Source: Bacteroidaceae bacterium (lineage in GTDB: Bacteria > Bacteroidota > Bacteroidia > Bacteroidales > Bacteroidaceae). Taken from it: DNA of 64,000 nt. Position 1 is the first letter of the stretch; each line of letters opens with the position of its first letter. Under the pieces are notes generated by a model. It was not told the DNA's origin. It saw nothing but the letters and a program-made list of their open reading frames with translations, and did no database searches. The stretch is from positions 1 through 64,000 of the forward strand of contig JAFXVN010000035.1 of NCBI GenBank assembly GCA_017524545.1, written 5' to 3'. This document shows positions 1 to 8,712 of this stretch, piece after piece. The position numbers were made by a program, and so were the translations under genes.

Positions 1-101
<101 letters not shown>

Positions 102-106
102 TAGCG

Positions 107-140
107 AAGCCTTCGAGAGAAATCTCGGAGGCTTTTTTGT
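107..140 (+). terminator. rho-independent terminator of rRNA operon
   Basis: A 12-bp stem (AAGCCTTCGAGA / TCTCGGAGGCTT, one G-T pair) closes a GAAA tetraloop at 119-122 and runs into a T-rich tract. It lies directly after the 5S rRNA. Confidence 0.93.
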
Positions 141-167
141 TTTTGTACCATTTTTTTTGGTTTTTCC

Positions 168-198
168 TTTGCACATATTGAATAAGTCACTAACTTTG
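168..198 (+). promoter_or_regulatory. Bacteroidetes-type promoter of toxin-antitoxin pair
   Basis: TTTG at 168-171 and TAACTTTG at 191-198 are separated by 19 bp, matching the -33/-7 consensus of the Bacteroidetes primary sigma factor. It stands 24 bp before the antitoxin ATG. Confidence 0.8.
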
Positions 199-222
199 CA
201 AACGAAATAAGAATAATAAGAC

Positions 223-471
223 ATGAATAGCACATTAGCACTCAATGCAGACTTCCTGCGTGACCTCAGTGTCGTGGCTGAAGACGAGAACCTGCTTACA
301 AAGGCTGTCAAGTACATACGCAAGCTTGCTGCCCAAAAAGAATACCCCACGCTGATGACAAAAGAGGAGTTCTTTAAGAGGATAGATAAGGCAAAGGAAG
401 GCCCCACATACTCTATGCTTCCAGGAGAAAACCTTACATCATTCCTTAAACGTCAAGGCTATGATTTATAG
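223..471 (+). CDS. antitoxin of YoeB-type toxin-antitoxin pair
   Basis: Small 82-residue acidic/helical protein immediately upstream of, and overlapping by 11 bp with, a YoeB-like toxin. This gene order (antitoxin first) and overlap are typical of type II systems, where the antitoxin binds and neutralises the toxin and represses the shared promoter. I see no clear DNA-binding fold that would assign it to Phd/YefM; the N-terminal half (residues 1-40) looks helical, and the C-terminal half (from about LMTKEEFF) would be the toxin-binding tail. The assignment rests mainly on position next to the toxin. Confidence 0.75.
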   Translation: MNSTLALNADFLRDLSVVAEDENLLTKAVKYIRKLAAQKEYPTLMTKEEFFKRIDKAKEGPTYSMLPGENLTSFLKRQGYDL

Positions 472-736
472 AATTGATTTCAAGGAAGCAGCCAAAGCAG
501 ACCTTATAGCTCTTGCCAAAAATGAACCAAAAGCATTCTTGAAGGCTCAGGCCTTGATTGAAGAATTGAAGGTGCATCCTCGTACGGGTACAGGCCATCC
601 AGAGCCGCTTTCGAATGATCGAACGGGGCAATGGAGCCGCCGTATTACCAAGAAGCATCGCCTTGTGTATGAGATTCACGATACAGAAGTCGTGGTACTT
701 GTCCTCACCGCTTACGGACACTACGAGGACAAATAA
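461..736 (+). CDS. yoeB: YoeB-family mRNA interferase toxin
   Basis: 91-residue protein of the Txe/YoeB family, which cleaves mRNA in the ribosomal A site. The family signature is clear: GTGHPEPLSNDRTGQWSRRI followed by HRLVYEI in the middle, and a C-terminal Y-G-H-Y. The expected catalytic positions are present: Glu in HPEPL, Arg in WSRRI, and the His-Tyr pair near the C terminus. Length matches the family (about 85 residues). It overlaps the antitoxin by 11 bp, so translation is probably coupled. All key residues are intact, so the system is likely functional. Confidence 0.9.
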   Translation: MIYRIDFKEAAKADLIALAKNEPKAFLKAQALIEELKVHPRTGTGHPEPLSNDRTGQWSRRITKKHRLVYEIHDTEVVVLVLTAYGHYEDK

Positions 737-798
737 AAAGCAAACCCCAACAGTTTGAATTTTATATTTGGAGTTTTACCGGACAGCAATAAATCTGT

Positions 799-1494
799 TT
801 ATCTACTCAAGTTGCAGTCAAGATGTTGTCTTATCACAGAGCCCATTTCTTCGAGCAGTTTGTCTGATACCGCACCGCTGAGTTGGCGAGTGTGAATTAC
901 CATTCTTTTACCATCAACACTGTGATGTACCCAAAAGGCGTTTTGCGGTCCAACTTCATGAGCACCTCCATTGACATCGAATGTTACATCGAACAATGTG
1001 TCTATTTCACGACGGTCACCATAGTTTACGATGTAGTCGGAACAGGCAAGGATGATGACTTTGAACTCCTTGAAGTAAGGATGTGCGAAGAAGGTGTGTT
1101 TGCGTTGTGCCAGTTGCTCGTCAAAGTCGTGAGTTTTTCTGCCTTCGGCTGTTGTGATTGCTGGTATTGCGCTCATTTCTGTTACGAAGACATGCTGTTC
1201 GAAGTTCATCGTGCCTGGCAATGATGCCCGTTCGGGGAAGATGGAATTATAGAGTTTCTGATACTTGTTCCATGTGTGTCCTTCTTTCCAAATGGGGTCT
1301 GTTGTGTTATCTGCCTTGACGCGGTCGAAGAACATTGGCAGTGATGTCATCCAATAGGTTGTGCCGCCAAGTCCACATTGTAGTGGCAGGGTACTGCTTT
1401 GTTCTTTGCCGACGATGCAGATGTCTGCGTTAGGATTCCCATAACCTATGTATTGGTCCGGGTTGCTTGCTAATAGATTCTGAAAGCTTCTCAT
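799..1494 (-). CDS. hypothetical protein, possible uracil-DNA-glycosylase-like fold
   Basis: 231-residue soluble protein with no signal peptide or membrane segment. Near the N terminus, YIGYGNPNADICIVGKE resembles the first strand and loop of the uracil-DNA glycosylase superfamily (pattern GNPxAxIxIVGxE). Near the C terminus, HTRQLSGAVSD could correspond to the second conserved His motif. Between them there is no other recognisable motif. The match is by eye only and the catalytic residues of known UDG families are not clearly all present, so enzymatic activity is uncertain. It stands alone, convergent with the toxin gene and followed upstream by a damaged membrane-protein gene. Confidence 0.5.
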   Translation of the reverse strand: MRSFQNLLASNPDQYIGYGNPNADICIVGKEQSSTLPLQCGLGGTTYWMTSLPMFFDRVKADNTTDPIWKEGHTWNKYQKLYNSIFPERASLPGTMNFEQHVFVTEMSAIPAITTAEGRKTHDFDEQLAQRKHTFFAHPYFKEFKVIILACSDYIVNYGDRREIDTLFDVTFDVNGGAHEVGPQNAFWVHHSVDGKRMVIHTRQLSGAVSDKLLEEMGSVIRQHLDCNLSR

Positions 1495-1519
1495 GCTGAT
1501 TTCTGTTTTTGCTTGTTTG

Positions 1520-2112
1520 TTAATCTAATACTCCGTTTAAGCCAAGTATAATAATGAAGGCTAAGACACCAAAGAATATAGTGAATATAAATGTGCTCTT
1601 GTGTTTTGCAAGGAAGCGTCGCTTTTTTGCTTTCTTGAAAACCTTTTCGAAATGTTTTGCCATCGGACTTGTCGGAGCCACATGTTTCATTAAGATGAGA
1701 CATTGGTTGAATTTCTCGAGAACGGCATCAGGGTATTGTGAACGGATTTTACCCTCCTTGTTGTCAAAATTCCAATTGGCATTTCTAATTGCGCTGCCCA
1801 TATTGACATAAGGTTTAACAAACCTGCTTCATCTTGAGGAATAGGTGTCTGTAAAACAATATCTACATTTTTCAAAACTGCGCCATCAAGAATGTTCAAG
1901 TCGTCCTGCTCTTGTTTTTCAATCTGAGCACGCACTCGTTCTCTTTCTGTGTACGCTCTTGTTTGTTGAGCCTCGGCACGTGCTTGGTGAACCTCGCTGC
2001 TTCCAACGCGGCGATATGGTGTCGCATGGCTGTCACCAAAAAAGAAATTTGAGACGGCTTTGCCTGTGTTTTTACCGATTTCTCTCTTGAAGGAATCAAA
2101 GGTCTTTCCCAT
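1520..2112 (-). pseudogene. frameshifted small membrane protein gene
   Basis: Two overlapping minus-strand frames look like halves of one gene. The 5' half (2112 to about 1800) begins MGKTFDSFKREIGKNTGKAV and continues with an Arg/Glu-rich coiled-coil stretch and a segment ending EAGLLNLMS. The 3' half (about 1801 to 1520) begins MGSAIRNANWNF, has a basic stretch (KKAKKRRFLAKHK) and one C-terminal membrane helix (FIFTIFFGVLAFIIILGL). One extra base near 1798 (in the run caata) would join them as LMS-N-MGSAI. The 5' frame without correction runs on into unlikely sequence. Alternatively these are two overlapping ORFs. An upstream extension of the first frame to 2352 is open but looks non-coding. 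Confidence 0.55.
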
Positions 2113-2383
2113 AATTTGGTAATGTTCCATTGCCCTCCAGCACCAAAAGGACAAGTTAATGGTATGCAGAAGCGTGGCACTGTATGCCCACTCTTCCATC
2201 GGAGGTCCTGAGAAAACCCTTGTTGCACGAATGGTAAAACAGCCCACGCTATACGCGCGAACCATTATACTCACTTGCGCAACAATTAGAAATTTCTCAG
2301 GTTTCCGATGTGCAAGCAAAGCATAACGCTTCGTTTGTTTCCGATAAGTCATGGATAAGGGTGTTTATCCCTTAAATCCGATG

Positions 2384-2391
2384 CAAATATA
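2384..2391 (-). promoter_or_regulatory. -7 box of the frameshifted gene
   Basis: On the minus strand TATATTTG matches TAnnTTTG. It would start a transcript near 2376 with a 5' leader of about 260 bases before the ATG at 2112, or a short leader if translation begins at 2352. No matching -33 box is obvious. Confidence 0.5.
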
Positions 2392-2399
2392 GCGAATTT

Positions 2400-2648
2400 A
2401 TGTGAAAAAGGATACAAGAAGGCATAAAAATTGCTGAAACAAACAAAAAAAGAGATTGCGCAGCTTGCGTAAGCCTATTAAAACGTAAATGGTATTTATG
2501 CATGTTGCGCAAGGCTTTTTAGAAAAAACATGCTTGTATAGTATGTGCAAGGGCATGTTGAATGTGAAAACAGGTTTTATTTAGTTTGATATTTCCTCCG
2601 ATAAACGAAAAATTGCTTCGTTATGCCTAATAAACGCGAAAAAAATTG
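2400..2648. other. intergenic region between divergent genes
   Basis: About 250 bases AT-rich sequence with no convincing ORF. It holds TTGCGCA at about 2457 and again near 2511 (TTGCGCAAGGC), which could allow partial pairing (AAGCC with GGCTT), but I see no clean hairpin or riboswitch. Confidence 0.4.
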
Positions 2649-2656
2649 TACCTTTG
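2649..2656 (+). promoter_or_regulatory. -7 box upstream of metG
   Basis: TACCTTTG matches TAnnTTTG and lies 23 bp before the metG ATG. A clear TTTG at the usual -33 distance is not seen. Confidence 0.7.
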
Positions 2657-2679
2657 TGCGGTAAAATACACGTTATTCT

Positions 2680-4737
2680 ATGGAAAAGCAATTTAAGAGA
2701 ACTACCATCACGTCCGCATTGCCATACGCTAACGGACCTGTACATATTGGCCATCTGGCTGGTGTCTATGTGCCTGCTGATATTTACGCACGTTACCTTA
2801 GACTAAAGGGTCGCGAGTGCCTGTTCATTGGTGGTAGCGACGAGCATGGTGTGCCTGTCACCATTCGCGCCCGCAAGGAAGGCATCACCGTTCAGGAGGT
2901 CGTGGACCGCTACCACAACCTTATCAAGGACAGCTTCGAGAGGTTTGGTATTTCGTTCGATGTCTATAGCCGCACGACGAGCAAGACGCACCATAAGCTT
3001 GCCAGCGACTTTTTCCGCAAGCTCTATGACGAAGGCAAGTTCATCGAGCAAGTCAGTGAGCAGTTCTACGACGAGCAGACTGGTCACTTCCTCACCGACC
3101 GCAACATTCGCGGCGAATGCCCCCGCTGTCATGCCCCCGAAGCCTACGGCGACCAGTGCGAGAAGTGCGGCGCAACACTCTCGCCAGAAGAACTTATCAA
3201 CCCATATAATGCCGAGACGGGCAACCCGCTCGTCAAGAAGCCGACCAAGCACTGGTATCTGCCCCTCGACAAAGACCAGCAGTGGCTCGAAAAGTGGATT
3301 CTTGAAGAGCACAAAGAGTGGCGCTCCAACGTCTATGGACAGTGCAAGAGCTGGCTTGACGGCGGCTTGCGACCTCGTGCCGTGACGCGCGACCTCGACT
3401 GGGGCATTCCCGTACCCATCGAAGGCGCAGAAGGCAAGGTGCTCTATGTGTGGTTCGACGCTCCCATCGGTTATATCAGCAACACCAAGGAGCTGTGCGA
3501 TGCACATCCCGAACTCGGCTCATGGGAGAAGTGGTGGAAGGATCCTGAGACACGCCTTGTCCATTTCATCGGCAAGGACAACATTGTCTTCCACTGCATC
3601 GTATTCCCTGCTATGCTCAAGGCACATGGCGACTATATCCTTCCCGACAACGTGCCCAGCAACGAGTTCCTCAACCTCGAGGGCAACAAAATCTCGACCT
3701 CCAAGAACTATGCTGTCTGGCTCAACGAATACCTCGACGAGTTGCCGAACCGTCAGGATGAGCTTCGCTACGTCCTCACGGCCAATGCGCCCGAGACGAA
3801 AGACAACGACTTCACTTGGGACGACTTCCAGGCACGCTGCAACAACGAGCTTGTCGCCGTCTATGGCAACTTCGTGAACCGTGCCCTGCAACTCACACAG
3901 AAGTATTATGAGGGGAAAGTTCCCGAGTGCGGCGATCTGAACGATTATGATAAGGAGACACTTGCCGAGTTCTGCGATGTCAAGGCACGATTAGAGCAGC
4001 TTCTCGAAGGCTTCAAGTTCCGCGAGGCGCAGAAGGAAGCCATGAACCTTGCCCGCATCGGCAACAAGTACATCGCCGACTGCGAGCCGTGGAAGGTCAT
4101 CAAGACCGACCCCGAGCGCGTCAAGACCATCATCTACCTCAGCCTGCAAATCACAGCCAACCTCGCCATCGCCTTCGAGCCGTTCCTGCCTTTCAGCAGC
4201 AAGCGCCTCAGGGAGATGATAAGCCTCGACACATTCTCTTGGGAAATGCTCGGTCGCACCGACATCCTGCCTGCGGGCAAGCAACTGCCTAAGCCCGAAC
4301 TGCTCTTCACCAAGATAGAGGACGAAGTCGTGGCCGCCCAGAAGAAGAAACTCGAAGACACGCTCAAGGCCAACGAAGAGGCAGCTTATAAGGCCGCTCC
4401 CGTGAAGCCCGTCGTCAGCTTTGAGGACTTCGAGAAGCTCGACATCCGCGTTGGTTTCGTCAAGAGTTGCGAGAAGGTGAAGAAGAGCAAGAAGCTCCTG
4501 AAGTTCATTCTCGACGATGGAAGCGGCAAGGACCGCACCATCCTCAGCGGCATTGCCCAGTGGTACGAGCCAGAGCGTCTGATAGGCAAAAGAGTCCTTT
4601 TTATCGCGAATTTCGCTCCTCGCCAGATGATGGGAGAAGAGAGTCAGGGCATGATACTCAGTGCTGTGAACTACAATGGCGACCTTAGCGTCACCACCAC
4701 TATCGACGACGTCAAAGGCGGTAGCCAAGTGGGGTAG
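2680..4737 (+). CDS. metG: methionyl-tRNA synthetase with fused tRNA-binding domain
   Basis: Charges tRNA-Met in the cytoplasm. Class I synthetase signatures are plain: HIGH at residues 22-25 after a TSALPYANG start, and the KMSKS-type loop KISTSK at about 337-342. A zinc-binding knuckle [18 protein letters not shown] lies in the connective domain at about 147-164. From about residue 580 a Trbp111/EMAP-II-like tRNA-binding OB domain follows (FEKLDIRVG...[15 protein letters not shown]...[16 protein letters not shown]). The 685-residue length fits Bacteroidetes enzymes of this fused type. The ATG follows its own promoter; the next gene starts 13 bp after the stop. Confidence 0.98.
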   Translation: MEKQFKRTTITSALPYANGPVHIGHLAGVYVPADIYARYLRLKGRECLFIGGSDEHGVPVTIRARKEGITVQEVVDRYHNLIKDSFERFGISFDVYSRTTSKTHHKLASDFFRKLYDEGKFIEQVSEQFYDEQTGHFLTDRNIRGECPRCHAPEAYGDQCEKCGATLSPEELINPYNAETGNPLVKKPTKHWYLPLDKDQQWLEKWILEEHKEWRSNVYGQCKSWLDGGLRPRAVTRDLDWGIPVPIEGAEGKVLYVWFDAPIGYISNTKELCDAHPELGSWEKWWKDPETRLVHFIGKDNIVFHCIVFPAMLKAHGDYILPDNVPSNEFLNLEGNKISTSKNYAVWLNEYLDELPNRQDELRYVLTANAPETKDNDFTWDDFQARCNNELVAVYGNFVNRALQLTQKYYEGKVPECGDLNDYDKETLAEFCDVKARLEQLLEGFKFREAQKEAMNLARIGNKYIADCEPWKVIKTDPERVKTIIYLSLQITANLAIAFEPFLPFSSKRLREMISLDTFSWEMLGRTDILPAGKQLPKPELLFTKIEDEVVAAQKKKLEDTLKANEEAAYKAAPVKPVVSFEDFEKLDIRVGFVKSCEKVKKSKKLLKFILDDGSGKDRTILSGIAQWYEPERLIGKRVLFIANFAPRQMMGEESQGMILSAVNYNGDLSVTTTIDDVKGGSQVG

Positions 4738-4750
4738 TGAAAAACAAACG

Positions 4751-5437
4751 ATGAAACGAGTAATAGCTTTAAGTTCCTTTGTCGCTTCGCTCCTGCTTTG
4801 TCCCTGTTTCCTTTGGGCAGAGGTCTATACCATAGACTTTAATAGAGGAACAAAGAATGGGGAAAACATAAAAACGCTTTGTACGGAGGCCACTCCTGAG
4901 GCGTTTTGCAAGACAGGGGCAGAGCTTATTACGCTGCAGCCGACCACAACGAGAAGCTATTACGACACAAACGGTTGTGGCATCCGAATCGCTACGCCTA
5001 CCAAGACAGGTTTCTTTTATTTCTCCCTTTCCGAAAAGATAAGGGTCAAGAAGATAGTGGCTTATGCCTCAAAAGTGTCTGGCAACGCCACGTCAACCTT
5101 AGATGTGTATGTGCTTAACGAGGTGGTCCGTGCTTTTGCCAATGAAGAGTTGAAGCCATATTCGCCTGACGAAGCAGCTTCCGCAGATTATCAGTTGCCG
5201 GACATTGTCATCGACGAAGAATTCAAAAGCTTGAAGTTCCAAGCCCCAACGGGGATTGTCATGCTTCATCGCGTTGACATCTATACGGAAGACGGTTCCG
5301 ATGAAGATGCCATAGGAAGTCTTAATGCAGTGCCTTCTCTGAATAGAGGTAATATATATAATGTGGCAGGCCAGCGCACCTGCAAACCTCTGCAGGGTTT
5401 CTATATAAAGGACGGCAGGAAGTACATCGTGAAATGA
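4751..5437 (+). CDS. secreted protein with T9SS-like C-terminal tail
   Basis: 228-residue protein of unknown function. I chose the ATG at 4751 because it gives a clean signal peptide (MKRVIALSSFVASLLLCPCFLWA); the frame is open further upstream inside metG. The body is likely a beta-sandwich (short strands, no catalytic motif recognised). The C terminus, IYNVAGQRTCKPLQGFYIKD followed by GRKYIVK, is the same kind of tail seen on several other secreted proteins here and resembles sorting tails of the type IX secretion system. It lies 13 bp after metG and may be read through from it, without obvious functional relation. Its stop is 9 bp from the convergent CYTH gene. Confidence 0.8.
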   Translation: MKRVIALSSFVASLLLCPCFLWAEVYTIDFNRGTKNGENIKTLCTEATPEAFCKTGAELITLQPTTTRSYYDTNGCGIRIATPTKTGFFYFSLSEKIRVKKIVAYASKVSGNATSTLDVYVLNEVVRAFANEELKPYSPDEAASADYQLPDIVIDEEFKSLKFQAPTGIVMLHRVDIYTEDGSDEDAIGSLNAVPSLNRGNIYNVAGQRTCKPLQGFYIKDGRKYIVK

Positions 5438-5446
5438 CCGTGATGC

Positions 5447-5935
5447 TCAGATGTCGTCCTTCCATAAACAGAAGGGGTAGCGGCGCATGTGGCTGTTATA
5501 GAAGCGGCGGTCGCCTGTGACTTCCTTGCCGATGAAGTCGGGCTTCTCGAAGATGTCGTTTTCGCTCTCCAACTCTATCTCTGCCATTATCAATCCTTCG
5601 TTGTCACCCTCGAAGACATCGACTTCCCATGTGTGACGGCCGTCTTCAGTGGGTACGAGCCAGCGTGTCTTCTCAATGATGCCAGGTTCGCAGATGCTCA
5701 TCAATGCCTTTGCCTCTGCCAGTGGAATCTCCTTTTCCCATTCGAAGCGTGCCAAGCCAGCCTTGTTGCTGGGGCCTTTGATGGTGAGATAGCCTTTGTC
5801 GCCTCTGATACGAACTCGGACAGTACGTCCATTACCCGAGGCTACGTAGCCCTGAGCAATGTGAGTGCTACTGACGGCAAGATGTTTGAACTCACCGATG
5901 ACGAGAAACTTACGCTCAACTTCTATAAAACTCAT
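5447..5935 (-). CDS. CYTH-domain protein (inorganic triphosphatase-like)
   Basis: 162 residues from the ATG at 5935, which places the hallmark EVERKFL motif (ExExK) at the very N terminus as in the family; an in-frame ATG at 5968 would overlap the previous gene and is less likely. The CYTH tunnel residues follow: RVRIRGDKGYLTIKG, the acidic W-E-V-D-V-F and MAEIELESE stretches. CYTH proteins hydrolyse tripolyphosphate or other triphosphates using divalent metal; adenylate cyclase activity is also known in the superfamily. Last gene of the minus-strand operon running from the acyl-CoA ligase. Confidence 0.88.
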   Translation of the reverse strand: MSFIEVERKFLVIGEFKHLAVSSTHIAQGYVASGNGRTVRVRIRGDKGYLTIKGPSNKAGLARFEWEKEIPLAEAKALMSICEPGIIEKTRWLVPTEDGRHTWEVDVFEGDNEGLIMAEIELESENDIFEKPDFIGKEVTGDRRFYNSHMRRYPFCLWKDDI

Positions 5936-5957
5936 GATGCAATTATTCGGGTGGACT

Positions 5958-6761
5958 TTATTTTTCAAAGGGATTACCCTGCGGGTCGCGACTTACAACC
6001 CATCGGAAGGCATTGACGAAAAGAAGATTCTGCGTGGCATCGATGAAACCGTCCTCGCCATGCCCCATGTTGAGGTAAATCATACGGTAGCGAGTGTTGG
6101 TCCACACGATAGGGAAATCACCGAAACGGACAACGTCCTTCAGCCCGAAGGGATACATCTTCTGCGAGATGGAAAGGAGAACTTGCACGTCGGCATTCTG
6201 GCGAGGCGATGGTTGCCACTGGTAGAACTCGCTGGCAGGGACCACAAAGCTGGATGGCAGTGAGACAGTGACAGGATGCAAGGTGTTGTCGCACTCGACG
6301 AGAGCTGGCTGCGGTGGCCAGTTGTTGCAGTAGAACTGTCCGCATCCAAGGAACTGGTTGAACCAGGGCCAGTGGGTGTTGCGGTCGTTGTAGGCAGAGG
6401 CATGGAATCCCATCCATCCGCCTCCGTTTTCCATGAACTGCTGGAAAGCCTCGCGCTGCTCCTTTCCTGCAGGAGCGGCATTGAGGCTGATGATGATGCT
6501 ATAGTCGCGCAGCTTTTCGTATGAATAGTCGGCCAGGGATGTGGTGGTGTCGAGTATCCAGCCTTCGCCGTAGGTGAGTTTTTGGAAGAAACGGATAGCC
6601 TGCTTGTCGAACTGCACGTGGGCTTCTTCTGCTCCAGGCTCCCAGTGGAGAAGAGCCTTGAAGCGTGGAGCACGGGCATAGTTGGCAGGGTACTCGTCAG
6701 GTTGCTGGGCAAGGGCAAGAAGGCAAGTAAAAAGAGAAAGCAGGGCGATGATGTGCTTCAT
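5958..6761 (-). CDS. ThuA-like domain secreted protein
   Basis: 267 residues with a signal peptide (MKHIIALLSLFTCLLALAQQ). The body matches the ThuA family (trehalose-utilisation-like, class I glutamine-amidotransferase fold): a strand-turn region around SIIISLNAAPAG, then GGGWMGFHASA, a tryptophan-rich loop, HPVTVSLP, and a C-terminal IVWTNTRYRMIYLNMGHGED. ThuA-like proteins are linked to sugar metabolism, often of 3-keto sugars, but the reaction here is unknown. It is 16 bp downstream of a second ThuA-like gene, so the two probably arose by duplication and work together in the periplasm or at the surface. Confidence 0.85.
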   Translation of the reverse strand: MKHIIALLSLFTCLLALAQQPDEYPANYARAPRFKALLHWEPGAEEAHVQFDKQAIRFFQKLTYGEGWILDTTTSLADYSYEKLRDYSIIISLNAAPAGKEQREAFQQFMENGGGWMGFHASAYNDRNTHWPWFNQFLGCGQFYCNNWPPQPALVECDNTLHPVTVSLPSSFVVPASEFYQWQPSPRQNADVQVLLSISQKMYPFGLKDVVRFGDFPIVWTNTRYRMIYLNMGHGEDGFIDATQNLLFVNAFRWVVSRDPQGNPFEK

Positions 6762-6777
6762 TGTCGTTCATGCTTGT

Positions 6778-7521
6778 TTATTTATCGTTCAGAGTCCAAC
6801 GGATGGCATTGCGGAAGAGAGTGAGGAAGGCAGGATTGTCGAAGAGGGAGCGGCTGTGGCCGAACTGGAAATACACGTTGCGGGCCTTCTTGTGTGGATT
6901 GGTCCAGATAACAGGGTGGTCGCCCATCTTGATGTCGGTTGGAATCGTATAGCTGCACTCGTCAACATGTGCAAGAACATGTACATTGGGACGAGGGTTG
7001 GTATCGTATATGTACCATTCGTCTTCTGCAACGACAAAGGTGGCAGGTGCACCCTGCATGACGGGATGGGTTGTATCTTCTACCTGAACTGTTCCATCTG
7101 CCTTCTCTGCAATGTAGTTGCGATAGCGTATCTTGCCGAGGAAATCGGAGAACCAGTTCCACATAGGGAATCCGTCGAACTCCCCGAGCAGGCTGGCGTG
7201 GTGGAAGCCAATGAAGCCGCCCTTGCCCCGGTCGATGTAGCGTTGCATATCGTTTTTGGCGTCGGGACTCCAGGCATAGGGAGGATGGTTGAGCATGAGT
7301 ATGAGCCGGTACTTTAGCAGTTCACCTTTCTGTATATGTTGTGCCGAGCTAAGGACGGTGAGCCGGAAGTTGAGTGAATCCTGCTGTCCTTCCAGCCATC
7401 GGAGTCCGGCGGATGTGAAGCCTTCGTGAAGTCCACCTCGCTCTGCCAATACGAGAACCTGGCGAGGCTGCTGGGCAAAAGCGAAGATTGGCAGAAGGAA
7501 TAATAGGAGAAAGGGTTTCAT
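6778..7521 (-). CDS. ThuA-like domain secreted protein
   Basis: 247 residues from the ATG at 7521, chosen because it begins a signal peptide (MKPFLLLFLLPIFAFAQQ) and overlaps the prfB stop in an ATGA junction; the longer open frame upstream is the shadow of prfB. ThuA family features: RQVLVLAERGGLHEGF, GGFIGFHHASLLGEF, TTHPVMQG, VIWTNPHKKARNVYFQFGHS. Second member of the ThuA pair. The four-base overlap implies translational coupling to release factor 2, an odd partner for a secreted sugar-related protein. Confidence 0.87.
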   Translation of the reverse strand: MKPFLLLFLLPIFAFAQQPRQVLVLAERGGLHEGFTSAGLRWLEGQQDSLNFRLTVLSSAQHIQKGELLKYRLILMLNHPPYAWSPDAKNDMQRYIDRGKGGFIGFHHASLLGEFDGFPMWNWFSDFLGKIRYRNYIAEKADGTVQVEDTTHPVMQGAPATFVVAEDEWYIYDTNPRPNVHVLAHVDECSYTIPTDIKMGDHPVIWTNPHKKARNVYFQFGHSRSLFDNPAFLTLFRNAIRWTLNDK

Positions 7522-8627
7522 TCTGCACCAAATTCCATTAAATATGCTTTGATGAAGGCGTCGATTTTGCCGTCCATGACGCCGCCGACGTCGCTGGTCT
7601 GGTAGTTGGTGCGGTGGTCCTTGACGCGGCGGTCGTCGAAGACATAGCTGCGGATTTGGCTGCCCCATTCTATCTTCTTCTTGCCGGCTTCGACCTTTGC
7701 TTGCTCTGCCATGCGATGCTGCAACTCTTTGTCGTAGAGGATGGAACGCAACAGACGCATGGCGTTCTCCTTGTTCTTGGGCTGGTCGCGCGTCTCGGTG
7801 TTCTCGATGAGGATTTCCTCTTCCTCGCCTGTGTAAGGGTCTTTGTACTGATAGCGCAAGCGGACGCCCGATTCTACTTTGTTGACGTTCTGACCGCCGG
7901 CACCAGAGGAGCGGAAGGTGTCCCAAGAGATGCGAGCCTGCTCGATGTTCACCTCGATGGTGTCATCGACAAGCGGGGTGACGAAGACGGAAGCGAAGCT
8001 GGTCATGCGCTTGCCCTGGGCGTTGTAGGGCGATACGCGGACGAGGCGGTGCACGCCGTTCTCGCTCTTCAGGTAGCCGTAGGCGAACTCGCCTTGTATT
8101 TCAAGGGTGCAGGACTTGATGCCGGCATCGTCGCCGTCGAGCAAGTTGCTGACGACACACTTGTAGCCGTGCGTCTCGGCATATCGCATATACATGCGCA
8201 TCAGCATCTGTGCCCAGTCCTGTGCCTCGGTGCCGCCTGCGCCGGAGTTGATTTTGAGGACAGCATCCATGCTATCCTCTTCACGGCGCAGCATGTTTTT
8301 GAGTTCGAGTTCTTCAATGGCGGTGATGGCTTTCTCGTAGAGAGCATCGACCTCATCCTCGGTGACGAGTTCCTCTTTGTAGAATTCGAAGGCGGTGTCG
8401 AGTTCGTCGCAAAGCGTCTTGACTTCGGCATAGCCCTTGAGCCACTTCTCCAGACCCTTGACGAGCTTCATCTGAGCTTCGGCGCGTTTCTGGTCGTCCC
8501 AGAAACCTGGGGCCTGGGTGCGGAGCTGTTCTTCTTCGTATTGTATCTTCTTGGAGTCGATGTCAAGGTAGCGGTTGAGTTGCTCGGTACGGTCCTTGAC
8601 TTCTTTGAGTTGGTCTTGGGTTATCAT
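7518..8627 (-). CDS. prfB: peptide chain release factor 2
   Basis: 369 residues; releases peptides at UGA and UAA stops. The GGQ motif (SSGAGGQNVNKVESGVR) lies at about 244-246. The stop-recognition tripeptide, SPF in E. coli, reads SPY here (HRLVRVSPYNAQGKRMTSF). The programmed +1 frameshift used by many prfB genes to autoregulate is absent: where others read CTT TGA C, the sequence near 8562-8567 reads CTT GAC in frame. Start ATG at 8627 follows a repeat-rich gap after the acyl-CoA ligase gene. Confidence 0.97.
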   Translation of the reverse strand: MITQDQLKEVKDRTEQLNRYLDIDSKKIQYEEEQLRTQAPGFWDDQKRAEAQMKLVKGLEKWLKGYAEVKTLCDELDTAFEFYKEELVTEDEVDALYEKAITAIEELELKNMLRREEDSMDAVLKINSGAGGTEAQDWAQMLMRMYMRYAETHGYKCVVSNLLDGDDAGIKSCTLEIQGEFAYGYLKSENGVHRLVRVSPYNAQGKRMTSFASVFVTPLVDDTIEVNIEQARISWDTFRSSGAGGQNVNKVESGVRLRYQYKDPYTGEEEEILIENTETRDQPKNKENAMRLLRSILYDKELQHRMAEQAKVEAGKKKIEWGSQIRSYVFDDRRVKDHRTNYQTSDVGGVMDGKIDAFIKAYLMEFGAE

Positions 8628-8636
8628 CTATGGAAT

Positions 8637-8712
8637 TTACGATTTGACGATTTACTATTTATTTACGATTTAGTTATTTTCACTTTTTCACCTTTTCACT
8701 TTTTCAACTTTC
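8637..8712. repeat. AT-rich short-period repeats between ligase gene and prfB
   Basis: Two repeat families adjoin. 8637-8676 carries variants of TTTACGATTTGACGATT (period about 8-9), and 8677-8710 carries variants of TTTTCACC/CACTTTTT. The second part overlaps the end of the acyl-CoA ligase gene and supplies its TGA stop (8704-8706). Related copies recur at 11504, 37931, 51240, 51481 and 53268. Confidence 0.8.

Noticed and set aside
1690..2352. Full 220-residue ORF as the true gene
   Set aside because: Both ends look non-coding; only the middle section resembles a protein and continues in another frame after about 1798.
2400..2648. Riboswitch or T-box before metG
   Set aside because: No T-box or SAM motif sequence and no clear terminator/antiterminator pair.
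6778..7926. Extended 382-residue form of the second ThuA protein
   Set aside because: The first 135 residues are the out-of-frame shadow of prfB (Arg/His/Pro-rich); the signal peptide begins at 7521.
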